Source: an uncultured bacterium (lineage in GTDB: Bacteria > Actinomycetota > Coriobacteriia > Coriobacteriales > Coriobacteriaceae). Taken from it: a stretch of 10,211 bases of DNA. The DNA lies in contig CAJMLY010000045.1 in assembly GCA_905214425.1 (NCBI GenBank), positions 1 to 10,211 on the forward strand. Reading direction: 5' to 3'. The first letter of the stretch is position 1, and the number at the start of each line of letters is the position of its first letter. The translations under genes were made by a program, and so were the position numbers. Below, piece by piece: positions 6,441 to 10,211 of this stretch. The notes below the pieces were generated by a model. The model saw nothing but the letters and a program-made list of their open reading frames with translations, was not told the DNA's origin and ran no database searches.

Positions 6441-6531
6441 GGTATTTCTGCCATTTCCACCCCGTCCTTGAGTGGCAGGTAGGGGAGAGCGGGGGATTGT
6501 GGTACAGTACTGGAGTTTGAACTGTTCTATT

Positions 6532-6537
6532 AAGGAG
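6532..6537 (+). promoter_or_regulatory. Ribosome binding site of secG
   Basis: AAGGAG lies 7 nt before the ATG at 6545. Upstream (6441-6531) must lie the secG promoter, since a strong terminator precedes it, but I find no -35/-10 pair with good spacing. The only visible structure there is the 8-bp palindrome CAGTACTG at 6505-6512, inside a TACAGT sequence that could be a -10. Confidence 0.7.
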
Positions 6538-6544
6538 CTTATCT

Positions 6545-6799
6545 ATGGGTCCGTTCCAGATTCTTCTGTTTGTCGTTTGGGCTGTCTCTGCCGTGGCGCT
6601 GACGATTCTCGTCCTGATGCATTCCGGTAAGGGCACCGGCGTTTCGGATATGATCGCTAGCTCGCTGTATAACTCCAGCTCTGCCACGGGCGTCATGGAG
6701 CAGAACCTCGATCGCCTGACGGTAATTATGGCCGTTGTTTTTGCCGTGTGCGTCGTCCTGTGCATGTTCTTCTTCCCGCAGGGCATCGTCGGCTACTAA
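6545..6799 (+). CDS. secG: Preprotein translocase subunit SecG
   Basis: This 84-residue membrane protein is the small accessory subunit of the SecYEG channel. Two hydrophobic helices (about residues 4-24 and 58-78) flank the typical cytoplasmic loop. The loop contains the family signature VLMHSGKGTGVSDMI (23-37) and later MEQNLDRLTVIMAV. It is a single-gene unit between two intrinsic terminators, with AAGGAG 7 nt before the ATG. Its position after the glycolytic genes is the common actinobacterial arrangement, though gpmI intervenes here. The length and both motifs agree with the family. Confidence 0.95.
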   Translation: MGPFQILLFVVWAVSAVALTILVLMHSGKGTGVSDMIASSLYNSSSATGVMEQNLDRLTVIMAVVFAVCVVLCMFFFPQGIVGY

Positions 6800-6824
6800 G
6801 CATCGGCGTATATACGTTTGCAAT

Positions 6825-6851
6825 GGGTCTCGCAGGTGCGGGACCCTTTTT
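6825..6851 (+). terminator. Rho-independent terminator of secG
   Basis: GGGTCTCGC (6825-6833) pairs with GCGGGACCC (6838-6846), with one G-U pair and a 4-nt loop. Five T follow (6847-6851). Confidence 0.92.
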
Positions 6852-7092
6852 GTTTACATATTTGTAACAGAGTCAAAATATCCCCACATACTTCGCCCAA
6901 CTAAAGAAATTCTCGACCGTTAACCGGAATTAGCCCCAAATCGTGCATAAAATGCGCTACTGTATTGCGAAACGTTGGTCCGTTGTGCATAACCAGCCAT
7001 AGCAGCGGGCGGCGTTTTGATGGTTCGGATCGGATTGTCTCGACATATGTCCGACTGAACATTTCTTTGTCCTATCTCATAAGGAGGATGGC
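6852..7092 (+). promoter_or_regulatory. Non-coding upstream region and leader of oppA
   Basis: This stretch holds no credible gene. The best promoter match is TTGCGA (6965-6970), 17 bp, then CATAAC (6988-6993), each 4 of 6 to consensus; transcription would start near 7000 with a leader of about 93 nt. Other structure: TTACA-TATT-TGTAA (6854-6867), the small hairpin GCAT-AAA-ATGC (6945-6955), the tandem CGGATCGGAT (7026-7035) and the perfect 10-bp palindrome GACATATGTC (7042-7051). The ribosome site AAGGAGG (7081-7087) is 5 nt before the oppA ATG. I see no T-box or known riboswitch signature. Confidence 0.35.
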
Positions 7093-8769
7093 ATGGCTGA
7101 TTCTATGTTCCACCAGCCCGTTATGGGTCGTCGCGCCTTTGTTGGCGGCACCCTCGCTGCGAGCTCCATGGCTTTTCTTGCCGCATGCGGCAAGAAGGGC
7201 GGCGACGCTTCCGGTTCTGAGTCCGGTTCGACGCTGAACTTCTACATCAACAACCCGGTCTGCATCGACCCCTACAATGTCCAGGAGGACCAGGGCACTC
7301 AGGTCGAGTACCAGCTCTTTGACGCTCTGACCTCTTATGACGCCGAGAAGGGCGAGATCGTTCCGCTGGCTTGCGAGTCCTTTGAGGCCAACGACGACGC
7401 CACCGAGTTTACCTTCAAGATCAAGAAGGCCAAGTTCCACAACGGTGACGACGTTACCTCCAAGTCCTTCAAGCTCGGTTGGGAGCGTCTGGTCAACACC
7501 AAGTCGGCCATCGCTACCGAGTACGGCCCTTCCGAGGTCTCCTATCACCTTTCCATGGTCGAGGGCTATGACGACCTGCTTGCCGGTAACGCTACCGAGC
7601 TCAGCGGTGTTACTTGCCCCGACGATGAGACCCTCGTCGTCAAGCTGTCTTCCGCTTACGCCGACTTCCCCTTCGTCGCCTCTCACCCGGCTCTGGCCCC
7701 GGTTCCCGAGTGCGCCGAGTCCGATGTCAAGAGCTTCTACCTTGCACCGGTCGGTAACGGCCCGTTCATGATGGACGGCAAGTGGGAGGATGGTCAGGAG
7801 ATCAACCTCAAGAAGTTCGACGATTACTATGGTGACAAGGCCAAGATCGATGGCATCCACTTCCAGGTCATCAAGGACATGGAGACCGCTTACAAGGAGT
7901 TCCAGGCCGGTAACCTCGATGTCTGCGACGTTCCCGTTGCTCAGATCGACGCTGCCAAGAAGGATCGCGGCGTGTCCAAGGACGGCTACACCATGGGTGA
8001 CGGCGAGCGCATGCTGCTCGGCGCCGAGCCTTCCACCTACTACCTGACCTGCAACAACACGGCCGAGCCGTTCAACAACGCCGACCTGCGCAGGGGTATC
8101 TCCCTGGCCATCAACCGTGAGGCCATCTGCAAGACCATCTTCAAGGGTACCCGTACCCCTGCCGACGGCATTGTTCCTCCGGGCATCGATGGCTACAAGG
8201 AGGGCGCATGGGAGTTCTGCGCCTACGACGTCGACAAGGCTAACGAGTACCTCGACAAGGTTGCTCCCGCTGGTGCTAACGGCGATCGTGGCATTAACGT
8301 GACTCTGTCCTACAACCAGGACGGTGGCCACAAGGAGATCATGGAGTCCATCATCGGCGACCTCGCCAAGGTTGGCGTTACCGCTGTCTCCGATACCCCC
8401 GAGTGGTCTGCCCTGCTCGAGCAGTATCAGAACTTTAACTATCAGTTCGGTCGTCTGGGTTGGATTGCTGACTACCCGATCATGGACAACTTCCTGTATC
8501 CGCTGTTCCACTCCGACTCCCTCGGTGGCGACAACCGCTCTGGTTACAACAACCCCGAGTTCGACGCCAAGGTCGACGAGGCCCGTACCACGGTTGACGA
8601 CGAAGAGCGCGTCGCTAAGATGCAGGAGGCCGATGCAATGGTCGCTGCCGACTGCCCGGTCATCCCGGTGATGTTCTACACGCACACCATCGCCGGCTCT
8701 GATCGCATCAAGCACCTCTATGTCGATCCGCAGAAGCACGCCGATCTGGGTACCGCTGAGCTCGCCTAA
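7093..8769 (+). CDS. oppA: Oligopeptide ABC transporter substrate-binding lipoprotein (SBP family 5)
   Basis: The protein has 558 residues, the normal length for OppA/DppA/MppA-type family 5 binding proteins. The N-terminus carries twin arginines at 13-14 (GRRAFVGG), a hydrophobic stretch and the lipobox LAAC with the lipidated Cys32. A Gly/Ser linker follows (to about residue 46), so the mature protein is tethered to the outer face of the membrane. Family stretches include YQLFDALTSYD (73-83), KFHNGDDVTS, PVGNGPFMMDG and the SLAINREAI segment. It captures peptides and delivers them to OppB/OppC; the exact substrate cannot be read from sequence. AAGGAGG 5 nt before the ATG fixes the start. 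Codon use is strongly biased like the glycolytic genes (I see no AAA lysine codon), indicating high expression. Dipeptide or other small-peptide specificity is the main alternative. Confidence 0.93.
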   Translation: MADSMFHQPVMGRRAFVGGTLAASSMAFLAACGKKGGDASGSESGSTLNFYINNPVCIDPYNVQEDQGTQVEYQLFDALTSYDAEKGEIVPLACESFEANDDATEFTFKIKKAKFHNGDDVTSKSFKLGWERLVNTKSAIATEYGPSEVSYHLSMVEGYDDLLAGNATELSGVTCPDDETLVVKLSSAYADFPFVASHPALAPVPECAESDVKSFYLAPVGNGPFMMDGKWEDGQEINLKKFDDYYGDKAKIDGIHFQVIKDMETAYKEFQAGNLDVCDVPVAQIDAAKKDRGVSKDGYTMGDGERMLLGAEPSTYYLTCNNTAEPFNNADLRRGISLAINREAICKTIFKGTRTPADGIVPPGIDGYKEGAWEFCAYDVDKANEYLDKVAPAGANGDRGINVTLSYNQDGGHKEIMESIIGDLAKVGVTAVSDTPEWSALLEQYQNFNYQFGRLGWIADYPIMDNFLYPLFHSDSLGGDNRSGYNNPEFDAKVDEARTTVDDEERVAKMQEADAMVAADCPVIPVMFYTHTIAGSDRIKHLYVDPQKHADLGTAELA

Positions 8770-8780
8770 GAGTTTGCAGC

Positions 8781-8819
8781 TTCCGTGAGGGTCAAGTATT
8801 TACGTAGACCTCATGGGAA
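8781..8819 (+). repeat. Stem-loop 1 after oppA
   Basis: TTCCGTGAGGGTC (8781-8793) pairs with GACCTCATGGGAA (8807-8819). I count about 12 pairs with two G-U pairs and one bulged G, and a 13-nt loop that contains TACGTA. No T-tract follows, so it is more likely an mRNA 3'-end protector than a terminator. Confidence 0.5.
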
Positions 8820-8824
8820 ACATA

Positions 8825-8851
8825 CAGTTCTCCCTAACCTGGGGTAAACTG
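8825..8851 (+). repeat. Stem-loop 2 between oppA and oppB
   Basis: CAGTT (8825-8829) pairs with AACTG (8847-8851), and CCC (8832-8834) can pair with GGG within 8841-8844 across an internal loop. It is weaker than the hairpins on either side. Confidence 0.3.
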
Positions 8852-8865
8852 GCTGATGGTAATTT

Positions 8866-8898
8866 TGGGATGCCGGTCTGGCGATCGGCATCCCATTT
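8866..8898 (+). terminator. Stem-loop 3, leaky terminator or processing hairpin between oppA and oppB
   Basis: TGGGATGCCG (8866-8875) pairs over 10 perfect base pairs with CGGCATCCCA (8886-8895), with a 10-nt loop. Only three T follow. The stem is strong but the tail is poor, as expected of partial termination that keeps the binding protein more abundant than the permeases. Confidence 0.6.
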
Positions 8899-8906
8899 AG
8901 GTTAAT

Positions 8907-8921
8907 CCCTAGATAGGGGAG
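8907..8921 (+). promoter_or_regulatory. Ribosome binding site of oppB, partly sequestered
   Basis: AGGGGAG (8915-8921) is 4 nt before the ATG at 8926. Directly upstream, CCCT (8907-8910) can pair with AGGG (8915-8918), and A8911 with T8914, placing the Shine-Dalgarno in a small hairpin. Confidence 0.5.
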
Positions 8922-8925
8922 TGGT

Positions 8926-9963
8926 ATGGGTAAGTACATCGTTAAACGTGTGCTTCAGTTCATCCCGGTGTTTTTGGGCGTTACGCTGATTTTGTTCGCC
9001 CTCCAGAATATCGTGCCGGGAGATCCGATCAAGCTGATCGGTGGAGACAAGGCTCTGTCCCCCGAGGTGGAGCTTCAGCTTCGCGTCCGCTATCACCTGG
9101 TCCAGTCGGACGAGGACGGCAACGCGATCCTTGACGAGAACGGCGACCCCGTTCAAACGTCGCTCGTGGACCGTTACTTGTATTACATGAACGGCCTGCT
9201 TCATGGCGATCTGGGCAATTCGTATCAGCGCAAGCTGCCGGTTACGGAAATCTTTGCCCAGAAGTATCCGTATACGGTCAAACTTGCCGCGTGCGCCATC
9301 GTGCTCGAGGCAATCATGGGTATCGGTGCGGGTATCATTTCGGCGGTAAAGCGTTATTCCTTCTGGGATATTTTGGTAACGCTCACCACGTCGATCCTCG
9401 TTGCCGTCCCGGCCTTCTGGCTCGGTATGTTGCTGCAACTGTTCTTTGGCGTCATTCTCAAGGACGCCACGGGCGGTGCATTCTCCATGCCGATCTCGGG
9501 TGCCGGCGGTGCCAGCTCTCAGTATCAGGATTGGATGCACTATGTGCTTCCGACCATTACGCTGGCTTCGGTTTCGACCGCTTATGCTGCCCGCATTATG
9601 CGCTCGCAGCTGCTTGACGTCATGAACCAGGATTACATCCGTACGGCAAAAGCCAAGGGTCTCTCCAATCGCGCGATCATCATCAAGCATGCGCTTAAGA
9701 ATGCACTTATCCCCGTCGTTACCTATATTGGTGTCGACTTTGGCGGCATGCTTTCGGGCGCCATCCTGACCGAGACGGTCTTTAACTGGCCCGGTATCGG
9801 CTATGAGGTCTATCGCGCCATTAGCATGCGTGACTGGCCCATCGTTATGGGCGGCGTTACGCTCATCGTCGTCGTCGTCATGGTGATCAACCTGCTCGTC
9901 GACATTAGCTATGCATTCCTCGACCCGCGCATCCGCCTTGGCGGTCCGTCGGATAAGGCCTAA
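8926..9963 (+). CDS. oppB: Oligopeptide ABC transporter permease OppB
   Basis: The 345-residue inner-membrane permease belongs to the BPD_transp_1 fold and pairs with OppC to form the peptide channel. The start MGKYIVKRVLQFIPVFLGVT is the typical OppB/DppB first helix. Six hydrophobic segments lie near residues 8-30, 118-140, 149-178, 205-225, 262-285 and 305-332. The EAA loop that contacts the ATPase is DYIRTAKAKGLSNRAIIIKH (236-255). Other family motifs are PGDP (31-34), LLHGDLGNSY (91-100), NWPGIGY (287-293) and the C-terminal FLDPRIR. The first external loop holds an acidic insert, SDEDGNAILDENGDP (61-75), beyond the usual length. Lysine codons include AAA, so codon bias is looser than in oppA. 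oppC begins 14 bp downstream. Confidence 0.95.
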   Translation: MGKYIVKRVLQFIPVFLGVTLILFALQNIVPGDPIKLIGGDKALSPEVELQLRVRYHLVQSDEDGNAILDENGDPVQTSLVDRYLYYMNGLLHGDLGNSYQRKLPVTEIFAQKYPYTVKLAACAIVLEAIMGIGAGIISAVKRYSFWDILVTLTTSILVAVPAFWLGMLLQLFFGVILKDATGGAFSMPISGAGGASSQYQDWMHYVLPTITLASVSTAYAARIMRSQLLDVMNQDYIRTAKAKGLSNRAIIIKHALKNALIPVVTYIGVDFGGMLSGAILTETVFNWPGIGYEVYRAISMRDWPIVMGGVTLIVVVVMVINLLVDISYAFLDPRIRLGGPSDKA

Positions 9964-9977
9964 GGGAGGTACGTCTC

Positions 9978-10211
9978 ATGCAGGAAACTGATTCTCAGTC
10001 TCAGGAGCAGGCTACCGCCACCAAGGCCGCATCTGCTCCCGCCAAGTCCCGCACGCTGTGGGGCGACGCTTTTAAGCGTCTTCGTAAGAACAAGCTCGCC
10101 GTTATCGGTGTCTGCTGGATCATCATCGTCGTTGTGGTTGCCCTGACCGCAGATCTGTGGGCTAAGCCCTGGCTCGGTTCGCCGACGGCTTCCGACTCGA
10201 CCACCATGGCC
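9978..10211 (+). CDS. oppC: Oligopeptide ABC transporter permease OppC, 3' end outside the window
   Basis: The first 78 codons are present and the frame is open to the window end. The first 25 or so residues are a polar, Gln/Ala/Ser-rich cytoplasmic tail. Then comes LWGDAFKRLRKNKLAVIGV, the standard OppC/DppC N-terminal signature, leading into the first membrane helix (about residues 41-60). The extracytoplasmic loop begins AKPWLGS. GGGAGG (9964-9969) lies right after the oppB stop and 8 nt before this ATG, so the two permeases are co-translated from one mRNA. OppC is the second half of the channel. The ATPase genes (oppD, oppF) are expected downstream but are not visible. Confidence 0.93.
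   Translation, partial: MQETDSQSQEQATATKAASAPAKSRTLWGDAFKRLRKNKLAVIGVCWIIIVVVVALTADLWAKPWLGSPTASDSTTMA

Noticed and set aside
6735..7237. Small + strand frames in the secG-oppA region (6735-6923 and 6965-7237)
   Set aside because: They cross the secG terminator or run into the oppA coding region in another frame, lack ribosome sites and show no recognisable protein features.
7072..8739. 555-codon open frame on the - strand opposite oppA
   Set aside because: It arises the same way from oppA codon bias. The protein is repetitive in Val, Leu, Gly and Asp and matches no family I know.
1..10211. Mobile elements, CRISPR arrays, attachment sites, tRNA or rRNA genes, defence or toxin systems
   Set aside because: I looked for transposase or integrase motifs, terminal inverted repeats, regular direct repeats and RNA gene signatures on both strands and found none. 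All real genes belong to core metabolism, regulation, secretion or uptake.

Overview
The window is a GC-rich, AAG/GAG-biased chromosomal segment with every gene on the + strand. The order rapZ-whiA-gap-pgk-tpiA-gpmI-secG is the conserved actinobacterial housekeeping neighbourhood. The insertion of gpmI before secG, the peptide ABC transporter that follows and the overall base composition suggest the class Coriobacteriia, most likely a Collinsella-like gut anaerobe. The genus is an inference from gene order and codon style, not from a search.

Layout. Positions 3-575 are the 3' two thirds of rapZ, cut by the window edge. whiA follows after 6 bp (582-1511); the yvcK gene that often sits between these two is not there. 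An AT-rich 193-bp region (1512-1704) holds the probable gap promoter, a perfect 14-bp palindrome, a longer imperfect inverted repeat and a GC-rich leader hairpin. gap (1705-2730) ends at a strong intrinsic terminator. pgk, tpiA and gpmI (2871-6380) form a tight operon: pgk and tpiA overlap by 8 bp, tpiA and gpmI are 5 bp apart, and a 13-bp-stem terminator closes the unit. secG (6545-6799) is a single-gene unit with its own terminator. A 293-bp non-coding stretch precedes oppA (7093-8769). A 156-bp gap with three successive hairpins separates oppA from oppB (8926-9963). oppC begins at 9978 and runs off the window.

How the genes work together. gap, pgk, tpiA and gpmI carry out the triose part of glycolysis, from dihydroxyacetone phosphate to 2-phosphoglycerate; enolase is not in the window. 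RapZ and WhiA are regulatory proteins, of cell-envelope amino-sugar metabolism and of cell division or chromosome biology respectively. SecG assists protein export. OppA, OppB and OppC import peptides. The ATPase genes are expected just downstream.

No mobile element, CRISPR array, toxin-antitoxin or defence system is visible, and I see no undescribed multi-gene system. The points worth a second look are regulatory: a hairpin plus TACGAAAGG leader shared by gap and pgk, palindromes in front of gap, the hairpin series between oppA and oppB, and a Tat-like lipoprotein signal on OppA.
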